A stretch of DNA of 17,219 nucleotides from Chloroflexota bacterium (GCA_003250455.1 QKGK01000032.1:1-17219); one strand, 5' to 3'; counted from the stretch's first letter, positions 6,887 to 15,129 are shown. Notes: a model not told the origin generated them from the sequence alone. Numbers and translations: made by a program.

Positions 6887-8002
6887 ATGGATGGATGGTT
6901 AATCCTACTTATTTTTCTGGTAATCGCGTTGATCGCATGGTGGACATATTCCCGCTGGACTGTGTCCCGCGAGGCGTTTCGTGAAGCCCACCCCGAGGCT
7001 TTGGCAGTTGAAGAGGCTGTAGAATTTGACGACCTGACCAGGATCAAAGGTATCGGCGCGAAGGTGCAGGAAGTGCTGAACGATGCCGGGATCGAGACCT
7101 TTGCCCAGCTGGCGGCGAAAACCCCGGAGGATCTGGATGCGACGCTGGATCCGGCTGGCCAGATCTACGCAACGATGGACAAGACTTCCTGGCCCGAGCA
7201 AGCCGCCCTGGCCGCAGAAGGCAAATGGGAAGAACCCGAAGTCGAAGAGATTGTGGAACCTGTAGAATTTGACGACCTGACCAGGATCAAAGGTGTCGGT
7301 CCGAGGGTGCAGGAATTGCTGAACGATGCCGGGATCGAGACCTTTGCCCAGTTGGCGGCGAAAACCCCGGAGGATCTGGATGCGACGCTGGATCCAGCTG
7401 GCCAGATCTATGCAACGATGGACAAGACTTCCTGGCCCGAGCAAGCCGCCCTGGCCGCAGAGGGAAAGTTGGAAGAACCCGAAGTCGAAGAGGTCGCAGA
7501 ATCTGTGAAATTTGACGACCTGACCAGGATCAAAGGTATCGGCCCGAAAGTGCAGGAAGTGCTGAACGATGCCGGGATTGAGACCTTCGCCCAACTGGCG
7601 GCGAAAACCCCGGAAGAACTGAAAGCCATTTTGAATGTGTTTGGCCGGATCTACGTGGCGATGGACAAGACTTCCTGGCCCAGGCAGGCTGCCCTGGCCG
7701 TAGAGGGAAAGTTGGAAGAACCCGAAGTCGAAGAGGTTGTGGAACCTGTGGAACCTGACGACCTGACCAGGATCAAAGGTATTGGCCCGAAAGTGCAGGA
7801 AGTGCTGAACGATGCCGGGATTGAGACCTTCGCCCAACTGGCGGCGAAAACCCCGGAAGAACTGAAAGCCATTTTGGATGTATTTGGCCGGATCTACGTG
7901 GCGATGGACAAGACTTCCTGGCCCGAGCAAGCCGCCCTGGCCGCAGAAGGTAAATGGGAAGAATTCGCCACGCTGCAGGACGAACTGGTCAGCGGACGGT
8001 AG
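6887..8002 (+). CDS. Membrane-anchored protein with four tandem helix-hairpin-helix repeats
   Basis: The 371-residue product starts at ATG 6887 after AAAGGT. Residues 1-20 (GWLILLIFLVIALIAWW) form one membrane helix, followed by a short linker. Then come four head-to-tail 81-residue units. Each unit carries DDLTRIKGIGPKVQEVLNDAG, a helix-hairpin-helix with the GIGxK hairpin, then ETFAQLAAKTPE, a short helix, and TSWPxQAALAAEGK. The type matches COG3743-like H3TH/HhH domains, which also occur as extra domains on other proteins. Such hairpins usually bind DNA backbone non-specifically, but the N-terminal anchor makes the role here unclear. Units are joined by acidic EEPEVEE linkers. The product ends with GKWEEFATLQDELVSGR, nearly the end of the paralogue at 8212-8601. 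Confidence 0.85.
   Translation: MDGWLILLIFLVIALIAWWTYSRWTVSREAFREAHPEALAVEEAVEFDDLTRIKGIGAKVQEVLNDAGIETFAQLAAKTPEDLDATLDPAGQIYATMDKTSWPEQAALAAEGKWEEPEVEEIVEPVEFDDLTRIKGVGPRVQELLNDAGIETFAQLAAKTPEDLDATLDPAGQIYATMDKTSWPEQAALAAEGKLEEPEVEEVAESVKFDDLTRIKGIGPKVQEVLNDAGIETFAQLAAKTPEELKAILNVFGRIYVAMDKTSWPRQAALAVEGKLEEPEVEEVVEPVEPDDLTRIKGIGPKVQEVLNDAGIETFAQLAAKTPEELKAILDVFGRIYVAMDKTSWPEQAALAAEGKWEEFATLQDELVSGR
7028..7999 (+). repeat. Four 243-bp in-frame direct repeats
   Basis: Units begin at 7028, 7271, 7514 and 7757, an exact 243-bp (81-codon) period without indels. Units 1 and 2 share DLDATLDPAGQIYATMDKTS, while 3 and 4 share ELKAILxVFGRIYVAMDKTS, so the array reads A-A-B-B. Nucleotide identity between neighbours is high, implying recent expansion or conversion. 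Confidence 0.95.
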
Positions 8003-8026
8003 CCCAAAAGATAGTAATCTGGATCG

Positions 8027-8055
8027 AATGGAGAGACGAGAGCCTCTCCATTTTT
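8027..8055 (+). terminator. Intrinsic terminator after HhH repeat gene
   Basis: AATGGAGAG (8027-8035) pairs with CTCTCCATT (8044-8052) around ACGAGAGC, and the Ts at 8051-8055 follow. It sits 25 bp after the stop codon and resembles the terminator at 8626-8653. Confidence 0.7.
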
Positions 8056-8062
8056 GTTGGAG

Positions 8063-8149
8063 GAAGTTGCCTGAGATGAATTGGACCGGGTTGCCAATGA
8101 GGTAGCAGACTGGTTGGAAAGTACCGTGAATCTGTATCTATCGGACTAA
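8063..8149 (+). pseudogene. Duplicated 3' remnant of the kinase-like gene
   Basis: In frame up to TAA 8147-8149, the translation after an internal TGA (8072-8074) reads DELDRVANEVADWLESTVNLYLSD. This is clearly homologous to the end of the protein encoded at 6196-6825 (DNDVDRAANEVADWLESTGKLYMSD). There is no start codon or ribosome-binding site for the fragment, and the rest of the gene is absent. Together with the following promoter and HhH gene it marks a tandem duplication of the kinase 3' end, promoter and HhH gene, followed by decay of the kinase part. Confidence 0.8.
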
Positions 8150-8155
8150 GTCAGG

Positions 8156-8161
8156 TATAAT
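8156..8161 (+). promoter_or_regulatory. -10 element upstream of short HhH paralogue
   Basis: TATAAT in the same context as 6832-6837 (TCAG[GA]CAGACAA follows). Conservation between the two diverged copies supports function. Confidence 0.45.
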
Positions 8162-8211
8162 CAGGCAGACAACTGACCGAAACGTAATCATTTTTCTTAG
8201 GAGGTATTTAC

Positions 8212-8601
8212 ATGTTGGACTGGTGGTTGGTTTTATTACTTTTTTTGGTGATCGTATTCGTCGTCTGGTGGGCGCTTACCCGTCAGACAGATGGCGGCGA
8301 GGCTGCCCATGAGGGACATTTCGAAGCTCCGGCAGCCGAAGCGGCTATGGAAGCAGATGACCTGACCAAGATCGAGGGCATCGGCCCGAAGGTGCAGGGC
8401 TTATTGAATGAGGCCGGAATCAAGACCTTTGCCCAGCTGGCGGCAAAATCTGCAGAGGAACTGGACGCCATATTGGATGCGGCTGGCTCGATCTACAAGG
8501 CGATGGATGAAACATCCTGGCCCAAGCAGGCCGCCCTGGCCGCAGCAGGTAAATGGGAAGAACTCGCTGCGCTGCAGGACGAACTGGTCGGCGGGCGATA
8601 A
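8212..8601 (+). CDS. Membrane-anchored single helix-hairpin-helix protein (paralogue)
   Basis: The 129-residue product starts at ATG 8212 after a strong AGGAGGT (8199-8205). It has the same plan as the upstream repeat protein: an N-terminal membrane helix (DWWLVLLLFLVIVFVVWWAL), a short linker, and one unit with DDLTKIEGIGPKVQGLLNEAG, KTFAQLAAKSAEELDAIL and TSWPKQAALAAAGKWEELAALQDELVGGR. Only one HhH unit is present, against four in the neighbour, so this is probably closer to the ancestral form. It has its own -10 element and terminator, so it is likely monocistronic. HhH domains of this kind are expected to bind DNA or partner proteins; the function of the anchored form is unknown to me. 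Confidence 0.87.
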   Translation: MLDWWLVLLLFLVIVFVVWWALTRQTDGGEAAHEGHFEAPAAEAAMEADDLTKIEGIGPKVQGLLNEAGIKTFAQLAAKSAEELDAILDAAGSIYKAMDETSWPKQAALAAAGKWEELAALQDELVGGR

Positions 8602-8625
8602 TTTTCAAAGTAGTAAGTTGGAAGC

Positions 8626-8653
8626 AAAGGAGAGGCGAGAGCCTCTCTTTTTT
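8626..8653 (+). terminator. Intrinsic terminator after short HhH gene
   Basis: GAGAGGC and GCCTCTC form the core of a roughly 11-bp stem closed by the GNRA tetraloop GAGA (8637-8640), followed by seven T (8648-8653 and adjoining). It lies 24 bp after the stop codon. Confidence 0.85.
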
Positions 8654-8973
8654 GTTATCCACAGAAGAGATGAAGAACCCTGAGGCTGCATTGTGGTTCT
8701 TACCCTCGCAGCGGCAAAATTGGCGTAATTTACCCTGAAATGAACGAAATTCACCAGATCGTAGGGTAATCGTAGGTTAAGTGTGGATGAGGTGGGGGAG
8801 AAGCGTCAAGCACGTTTGGGGAAGTGCGCGTATACTATAGTCACTTAGGGTAAAACTCTTCTTCTCCTCCTCCTATGGCACTGGCCGGGTCATCAAAACC
8901 CCGGCCAGTGCCTGTTTAACGGGACTTTGTCTTAAGACGAAAAATAATTATTTCTGAATAAATTATGTGTATA
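8654..8973. other. Gene-free island with DnaA-box-like sites and TTACCCT cluster
   Basis: No plausible ORF lies in this 320-bp stretch between two terminators. It contains a perfect TTATCCACA (8655-8663) and an 8/9 match in reverse (TGTGGATGA, 8782-8790). The heptamer TTACCCT occurs four times: forward at 8700-8706 and 8730-8736, reverse at 8763-8769 and 8847-8853. Further along are a -10-like TATACT (8831-8836), a CU-rich tract (about 8858-8874), a 13-bp hairpin (8877-8912) and an AT-rich stretch (about 8938-8976). This is compatible with a regulated small transcript; an origin is less likely. Confidence 0.5.
8843..8915 (+). ncRNA. Candidate small RNA with CU-rich tract and terminal hairpin
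   Basis: Transcription from TATACT (8831-8836) would begin near 8843. It would run through a CU-rich stretch with CTCCTCCTCCT, which is complementary to Shine-Dalgarno sequences, and end in a perfect 13-bp stem (8877-8889 with 8900-8912, 10-nt loop). Only a weak T tract follows, and no good -35 is seen. This is a hypothesis from layout alone. Confidence 0.25.
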
Positions 8974-9016
8974 AAACAAAAAGCTCACCTATGTCAAATA
9001 GGTGAGCTTTTTGTTT
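8974..9016. terminator. Bidirectional terminator after clpB
   Basis: A 19-bp perfect stem (8974-8992 with 8998-9016) has a 5-nt loop GTCAA. The left arm is A-rich and the right arm T-rich, so both strands read hairpin plus U tract. It lies 14 bp after the clpB stop on the minus strand. Confidence 0.9.
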
Positions 9017-9030
9017 CTTGGATTATTCGT

Positions 9031-11643
<2,613 letters not shown>

Positions 11644-11672
11644 GGGTACCATCCTCGTTTATTCAAAATTCA

Positions 11673-11707
11673 TTCCACATTTAATTTGTGGAACGGAGAT
11701 AATTCAA
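11673..11707 (-). promoter_or_regulatory. clpB promoter with overlapping inverted-repeat operator
   Basis: On the minus strand TTGAAT (plus 11702-11707) and TTAAAT (plus 11679-11684) are spaced 17 bp, about 35 bp before the clpB start. A 7-7-7 inverted repeat, TTCCACA-N7-TGTGGAA (11673-11693), covers the -10 and part of the spacer. That position suits a repressor. The sequence is not CIRCE (TTAGCACTC-N9-GAGTGCTAA); the spacing equals that of HAIR/HspR sites but the half-sites differ. Confidence 0.5.
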
Positions 11708-11717
11708 CGTAAATAAC

Positions 11718-11736
11718 AGCGGCAGGTCTTGCCGCT
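11718..11736. repeat. 7-bp hairpin upstream of clpB promoter
   Basis: AGCGGCA (11718-11724) and TGCCGCT (11730-11736) form a perfect stem with loop GGTCT. Modest T-rich sequence follows on each strand. It may end transcripts arriving from the truncated NYN copy, but this is weak. Confidence 0.4.
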
Positions 11737-11806
11737 CTTCTATTATCGGGTGGGAGTATATGAATCGGGTAGGAGGATTGTTAGAGGAAGGTATAAATGA
11801 CAACCA

Positions 11807-11825
11807 AAAGAATGTTTCATTCTTT
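11807..11825. repeat. 8-bp hairpin between truncated NYN copy and clpB
   Basis: AAAGAATG (11807-11814) and CATTCTTT (11818-11825) pair perfectly around TTT. On the minus strand it sits 46 bp past the truncated NYN copy. Its function is unknown; nothing else is seen in 11741-11871. Confidence 0.35.
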
Positions 11826-11871
11826 ATGACGAGGTAATCAGTTGATCGAAGGCTGGGGGAATGTAGTGGAG

Positions 11872-12075
11872 TTAAAAATCCGGCTCGGATTCGTCGACAT
11901 CCCCAAAGAGTTCGAGCCATTCGTCCACTTCAGTGCTGCTGATCTTGGGGGTTTCGTCCGAACCGGGAGAGGCGTTTTCAGCCAGCAGTTCCCGTGTGAA
12001 ATCCTCGGAGGAGACCAGACGGGCGCGGGCACTTTTAGCGGCGTTCTGCACTTCCCGGTCGGAGGTGATCACCGT
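11872..12075 (-). pseudogene. Truncated duplicate of the 3' end of the NYN gene
   Basis: These 204 bp match 12711-12914 without indels (offset 839) and with about five mismatches. They cover the stop codon and the last 66 or so codons of the intact NYN/YacP-type gene (VITSDREVQNAAKSARARLVSS and onward). Similarity ends abruptly at 12075, after the VITSD motif. The N-terminal domain half with the first catalytic acids is missing, and no ribosome-binding site precedes the fragment. The near-identity implies a recent event or gene conversion. Confidence 0.85.
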
Positions 12076-12178
12076 AACGATTGTGCAATCTCAAATCTTA
12101 TTTTTCTATAAACCAAGTGACTTTGAGAAAATTACCCCTAAACGGTTGGGCAGGATCGCCTCTCAGGGCTCTGCATTA

Positions 12179-12217
12179 AATGTAAGGCGGCCGGGGTAGG
12201 ATCGGCCGCCTTACATT
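12179..12217. repeat. 15-bp perfect stem-loop after small secreted-protein gene
   Basis: The arms 12179-12193 and 12203-12217 are exact complements (AATGTAAGGCGGCCG and its reverse complement) with a 9-nt loop. It lies 36 bp beyond the stop of the minus-strand gene at 12253 and may end its transcript, although no T run follows. Apart from this stem, 12076-12252 shows nothing recognisable. Confidence 0.6.
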
Positions 12218-12252
12218 AACTCGCTGGCTTGAAGCGCTGTTCACTTCGATGA

Positions 12253-12477
12253 TTATCCACCCGTGCAGATTGAGAAGCCCATGTGAGTTCCGGGCTTATG
12301 TCCCTGGCCGATGATCCCAAGCTTCGCCAATTCTGAGATGTGGTACTGGGCATATTCATAGCCGCTGGGGCTGCCATCGCCGTTAAAATCATTGCAGGGG
12401 GGTTCTGCAGCAAAGGCGGTGGATACCGCCAGCAGCGCGATCACGACTACCAATAAAGCAAGTAAAAGTTTTTTCAT
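12253..12477 (-). CDS. Small secreted protein of unknown function
   Basis: The 74-residue product starts at ATG 12477, with GGAGGA (12482-12487) 4-5 nt before it; a TTG 12 nt upstream lies within that site. Residues 1-22 are a clear signal peptide (KK, then LLLALLVVVIALLAVSTAFA, cleavage after AFA). The mature part of about 50 residues is acidic and Gly-rich: CNDFNGDGSPSGYEYAQYHI, SELAKLG, GHKPGTHMGFSIC. It has two cysteines that could form one disulfide, and a DFNGDG stretch reminiscent of a Ca-binding loop, though one copy is weak evidence. I do not recognise a characterised family. It sits between the intact NYN gene and its truncated duplicate. Confidence 0.8.
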   Translation of the reverse strand: MKKLLLALLVVVIALLAVSTAFAAEPPCNDFNGDGSPSGYEYAQYHISELAKLGIIGQGHKPGTHMGFSICTGG

Positions 12478-12540
12478 TTTTTCCTCCAATGCATATGGCT
12501 AATTTTTTAACTGGTCAGCCTACCCGTTAAAACTTACGCA

Positions 12541-12580
12541 GCCGGGGCTCTTTTGGATCTATTTTGCCGGCAGCCCCGGT
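12541..12580. repeat. Inverted repeat in leader of small secreted-protein gene
   Basis: CCGGGGCT (12542-12549) and AGCCCCGG (12572-12579) pair around a 22-nt loop that contains ATTTTGCCGGC. It lies 65-100 bp upstream of the minus-strand start at 12477. It could be a leader structure; it does not match a riboswitch I know. Confidence 0.4.
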
Positions 12581-12600
12581 GTGCAACTCTCTCCTGCAAA

Positions 12601-12632
12601 TAAAAAACTCACCCGGCAAGTTGTGGTGAGTT
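12601..12632 (-). terminator. Intrinsic terminator after NYN gene
   Basis: On the minus strand AACTCACC (plus 12625-12632) pairs with GGTGAGTT (plus 12606-12613) across an 11-nt loop, followed by TTTTATTT. It lies about 80 bp downstream of the NYN stop codon. Confidence 0.75.
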
Positions 12633-12710
12633 CATTGTTGATCTGATCAGGAATCGGTGCAAAGAAGGTTATATGATCCCTTTCATGACCGGTCCGGCGT
12701 TCTGGGATAA

Positions 12711-13190
12711 TTAGAAATCCGGCTCGGATTCGTCGACATCCCCAAAGAGTTCGAGCCATTCATCCACTTCTGTGCTGCTGATCTTGGGGGTTTCGTCCGA
12801 ACCGGGGGAGGCGTTTTCAGCCAGCAGTTCCCGTGTGAAATCCTCGGAGGAGACCAGACGGGCGCGGGCACTTTTAGCGGCGTTCTGCACTTCCCGGTCG
12901 GAGGTGATCACTGTCCAGTTGCCGGCGCTGCTGCCGAGGCGTTTGAGATGGCGGGCAATGGCCTGGTCGGCGGTCTCGCCAGAGCGCACAAAGCGGGCGG
13001 TGACGCGTCCATGCACGCTTGCACGGGCGTGCCCGCTGGCAGAGTGGTCGAAATAGACCTCTACATTCTTACCGGTGCGCTGGCAGAAGTTTTGCAGCAG
13101 CTCGATGAGGGCCTGCTCGTCGTCCAGTTCGTCCAGCCGCAGGTTGGGGATCTTGCCGATCAGGTTGTGTCCGTCTATCATGTATGGCAT
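12711..13190 (-). CDS. NYN-domain (YacP-like) putative ribonuclease
   Basis: The 159-residue product from ATG 13190 starts PYMIDGHNLIG, the hallmark first strand of NYN/YacP proteins with the catalytic Asp (D6) and Asn (N9). NVEVYFDHSASGHA, RFVRSGETADQAIARHL (conserved Asp) and WTVITSDREVQNAAKS (SD acid) complete the PIN-like acidic cluster. The fold is that of metal-dependent RNases; YacP relatives are linked to RNA processing. The last 35 residues (SPGSDETPKISSTEVDEWLELFGDVDESEPDF) are an acidic tail. ATG 13190 is preferred over TTG 13208 because homologues begin MPY-like and because the -10 element ends 7 nt before it. Initiation at ATG 13181, with GGGGG 10 nt ahead, is an alternative. A near-identical partial copy lies at 11872-12075. 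Confidence 0.9.
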   Translation of the reverse strand: MPYMIDGHNLIGKIPNLRLDELDDEQALIELLQNFCQRTGKNVEVYFDHSASGHARASVHGRVTARFVRSGETADQAIARHLKRLGSSAGNWTVITSDREVQNAAKSARARLVSSEDFTRELLAENASPGSDETPKISSTEVDEWLELFGDVDESEPDF

Positions 13191-13197
13191 ACCCCCG

Positions 13198-13225
13198 ATT
13201 GTAGCCAAGAATTGGCGGGTGTCAA
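13198..13225 (-). promoter_or_regulatory. Strong promoter of NYN gene, leaderless geometry
   Basis: On the minus strand TTGACA (plus 13220-13225), a 16-bp spacer and TACAAT (plus 13198-13203) nearly match the sigma-70 consensus. The -10 ends 7 nt before ATG 13190, so the transcript should begin at or next to the start codon. Confidence 0.75.
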
Positions 13226-13247
13226 GGCGAGGCGAAAGCCTCGCTTT
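13224..13247. repeat. GNRA hairpin overlapping NYN promoter -35
   Basis: GCGAGGC (13227-13233) and GCCTCGC (13238-13244) form a stem with tetraloop GAAA, extended by AAG/TTT to 10 pairs. It resembles the terminator hairpins at 8027 and 8626 (GGCGAGAGCC). It overlaps the -35 TTGACA. Apart from this hairpin, 13248-13412 holds no gene and only a weak TATCAT (13361-13366). Confidence 0.5.
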
Positions 13248-13412
13248 AGTTAGCTGGTTGGCTGGTTATCAAGTTAGTTGTTTTTGGGAAGGATAAGAAG
13301 CGATCCAGGATGTACCAAAGGGTGAGAAGGGAATAGCGGACGGAATCGGGTAAATTATGCTATCATTTGGTTGAACACTGAAAGCCTCAACTTATGGAAT
13401 GGTGGACGCAAA

Positions 13413-13949
13413 ATGCAAAGCTGGCGACGATTGGTGTACTTCCTGTTATTGAATGTTCTGGTCTCTGCCCTGACGGTGTGGGTGGTGGTGTCAATGATGC
13501 TGCGCAACAACATGATCTCTGCCGCCACGCCGGAGGAACCAACCCTGGTGCGTTCTGTCGCCACACAGGCTGGCGAGGTGGTGGTGACGCAAACTTCGGC
13601 GGTGAACCTTGAACAAAACGATGCTACCGAGGTGGTCTCGGAGATCCTGGAGATCAAAAGTGTGATCGGGATGGGGGAACTGGAGACCGAGCGGGTGCTG
13701 ATCGAGCATGTGGGGGAAAAGGAAGTCTCGCTGAATGGCTGGCAGTTGCAAGATCAGGACGGGCACGTGTATACCTTCCCGGCGTTGACGATGTTCAGCG
13801 GCGGAGCGGTGACCGTATATACCCGTGAAGGCACCAGCTCGGTGGTGGAACTGTATTGGGGGCTGGACGCGCCAGTCTGGTCGGCGGGGGAGAAGGCTTA
13901 TCTGCTTGACCCGGAAGGGACAGTGCAGGCGGTATTCGTGGTGCCCTGA
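13413..13949 (+). CDS. Membrane-anchored lamin-tail-domain (LTD) protein
   Basis: The start ATG 13413 (after GGTGG) gives 178 residues; the frame is open from a TTG at 13371 without a binding site. Residues 6-28 (LVYFLLLNVLVSALTVWVVVS) are a membrane anchor, followed by a Thr/Ser/Val-rich low-complexity linker (about 35-75). A lamin-tail domain then covers roughly 80-178: RVLIEHVGEKEVSLNGWQLQD, HVYTFPAL, FSGGAVTVYTREG and LDAPVWSAGEKAYLLDPEG are the typical immunoglobulin-like strands, with NGWxLxD and WSxxGExxxLxD. Bacterial LTD proteins are extracytoplasmic and often linked to surface or cell-wall proteins; the exact role is unknown. The DUF1992 gene starts 14 bp after the stop, implying cotranscription. 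Confidence 0.85.
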   Translation: MQSWRRLVYFLLLNVLVSALTVWVVVSMMLRNNMISAATPEEPTLVRSVATQAGEVVVTQTSAVNLEQNDATEVVSEILEIKSVIGMGELETERVLIEHVGEKEVSLNGWQLQDQDGHVYTFPALTMFSGGAVTVYTREGTSSVVELYWGLDAPVWSAGEKAYLLDPEGTVQAVFVVP

Positions 13950-13963
13950 TAAGGCAGTTATAA

Positions 13964-14410
13964 ATGGCAAAATTCGACCGGGCAATTGAAACCATTATCC
14001 AAAACGCGATCAATGATGGCGTATTTGACAACCTGAGCGGGAAGGGCAAGCCGCTGGATTTGCGCGAGAACCCGCTGGCGGCAAAAGAGTGGCGGATGGC
14101 TTTTTCAATGCTGGAAAATGAAGGTTTTGCCCTGCCGTGGATGGAAGAGCGTAAAGAGATCGAGAAAGACCTCAAGGAAGCCCGGTTGTTTCTTCAACGC
14201 ACCTGGAACTGGCGGATTACCCATTTGGAGAGTGGGGATAATACCCCGATGGTGGAACATGAATGGCGCAAGGCACAGGCCAAATTCAGCGAGGTAGTGA
14301 CGGCATTGAACAAGCGCATCGATGCCTATAATGCCCAGATCCCGGCGGATGTGTTCTACCGCCCGCGCATCGTTTTGGGGCGCGAGATCGAGGAAGTGAA
14401 GCAAGGCTGA
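13964..14410 (+). CDS. DUF1992 (DnaJ homologue C28-like conserved domain) protein
   Basis: The 148-residue product contains the full DUF1992 signature near its N-terminus: IETIIQNAINDGVFDNLSGKGKPLDL and ENPLAAKEWRMAFSMLENEGFALPWMEERKEIE (about 7-68). A charged helical C-terminal half follows (KEARLFLQRTW, KFSEVVTALNKRIDAYN), then PADVFYRPRIVLGREIEEV. The domain also occurs in eukaryotic DNAJC28 and in small bacterial proteins; no J domain is present here and the biochemical function is unknown. It has no signal or membrane segment. Only a weak AAGG lies before the ATG, so translation may depend on coupling with the LTD gene. Confidence 0.88.
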   Translation: MAKFDRAIETIIQNAINDGVFDNLSGKGKPLDLRENPLAAKEWRMAFSMLENEGFALPWMEERKEIEKDLKEARLFLQRTWNWRITHLESGDNTPMVEHEWRKAQAKFSEVVTALNKRIDAYNAQIPADVFYRPRIVLGREIEEVKQG

Positions 14411-14501
14411 CCATACCGGGGGAAAATAGGTGGCAGCTAATAAACAGCCTGCACTACCTGCCGTGCATGCCAGCTTTTTCTGTTGAAGATGAGGTCTGAA
14501 A

Positions 14502-15125
14502 ATGCAAATCGCACATCTGACGATTCCAAAATGGGTGTATATCTCTATTGCCCTGCTGGCTTTTGGGATGCTGTATGCCATAGCGGAGTGGGAATGGATG
14601 TTCCTGGTCAGCCCGTTCCTGTTCCTGGTCGGTTTGATCTTGATCGTCTTTGGGATACAGGCAGTCGTCACCCGGCGGGCGGAATTTACCGACCCCGAAG
14701 GCGCTGACTACCAGCAGCAGCGCACCCAGATCGGCTTGTCAGCTTTGGCGCATGGGCTGATGTTTATTCTTTTGGGGCTGCTGGCGTTGGCCGGAGCATT
14801 CATTCGCCTGTTGGGGGTGTGGGAGCCGGTATGGGGGTATTTCACTGCCCATCCGGGCTGGCTGTGGGGTCTGGGCGGAGTGGGGGTGCTGTTGGTCAGC
14901 CTCCAGGGGCTGCTGGGCTACCAGGAGGAAAACAAACCCGGCTGGCTGATGCTCTCCTCGCTGCCTAAACGGCTGTTATCGCTGGTGGGAATCGTGCTGG
15001 GGATCGGAATGATCGGGATCGGGCTGGCAGGCGTGTTCTTGCCGGCGTGGTTTGATGGTTTTATGGCACAGCTTAGGTCCTGGCTGCCATCCGGTCCGGA
15101 AATCTATGATCAGGTGGTTGAGTAG
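14502..15125 (+). CDS. Multi-pass integral membrane protein of unknown function
   Basis: The 207-residue product starts at ATG 14502 after GAGGT. Five hydrophobic segments are visible: about 11-30 (WVYISIALLAFGMLYAI), 33-56 (FLVSPFLFLVGLILIVFGIQ), 80-104 (LAHGLMFILLGLLALAGAFI), 118-140 (WLWGLGGVGVLLVSLQGLLG) and 158-184 (LSLVGIVLGIGMIGIGLAGVF). The loop after the second segment is charged (TRRAEFTDPEGADYQQQRTQ) and probably cytoplasmic. No catalytic or transport motif is recognisable. It follows the DUF1992 gene at 91 bp on the same strand and may share its transcript. Confidence 0.8.
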   Translation: MQIAHLTIPKWVYISIALLAFGMLYAIAEWEWMFLVSPFLFLVGLILIVFGIQAVVTRRAEFTDPEGADYQQQRTQIGLSALAHGLMFILLGLLALAGAFIRLLGVWEPVWGYFTAHPGWLWGLGGVGVLLVSLQGLLGYQEENKPGWLMLSSLPKRLLSLVGIVLGIGMIGIGLAGVFLPAWFDGFMAQLRSWLPSGPEIYDQVVE

Positions 15126-15129
15126 GTTT

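Noticed and set aside
6905..7930. Minus-strand ORF (341 codons) opposite the HhH repeats
   Set aside because: Its own repeats mirror the 243-bp array; the sense frame has a recognisable HhH motif, anchor and ribosome-binding site.
7028..7999. CRISPR-like periodic array
   Set aside because: The 243-bp period is in-frame coding repeat with no spacers.
11797..11829. Ten-codon ORF with GAGGAAGG ahead of it, a possible leader peptide
   Set aside because: No gene follows on the plus strand that it could regulate, and it sits on an 8-bp hairpin; likely chance.
12541..12580. Riboswitch (c-di-GMP-I-like) before the small secreted gene
   Set aside because: A stem with GC-rich arms is present but the conserved core bases of known riboswitch classes are not found.
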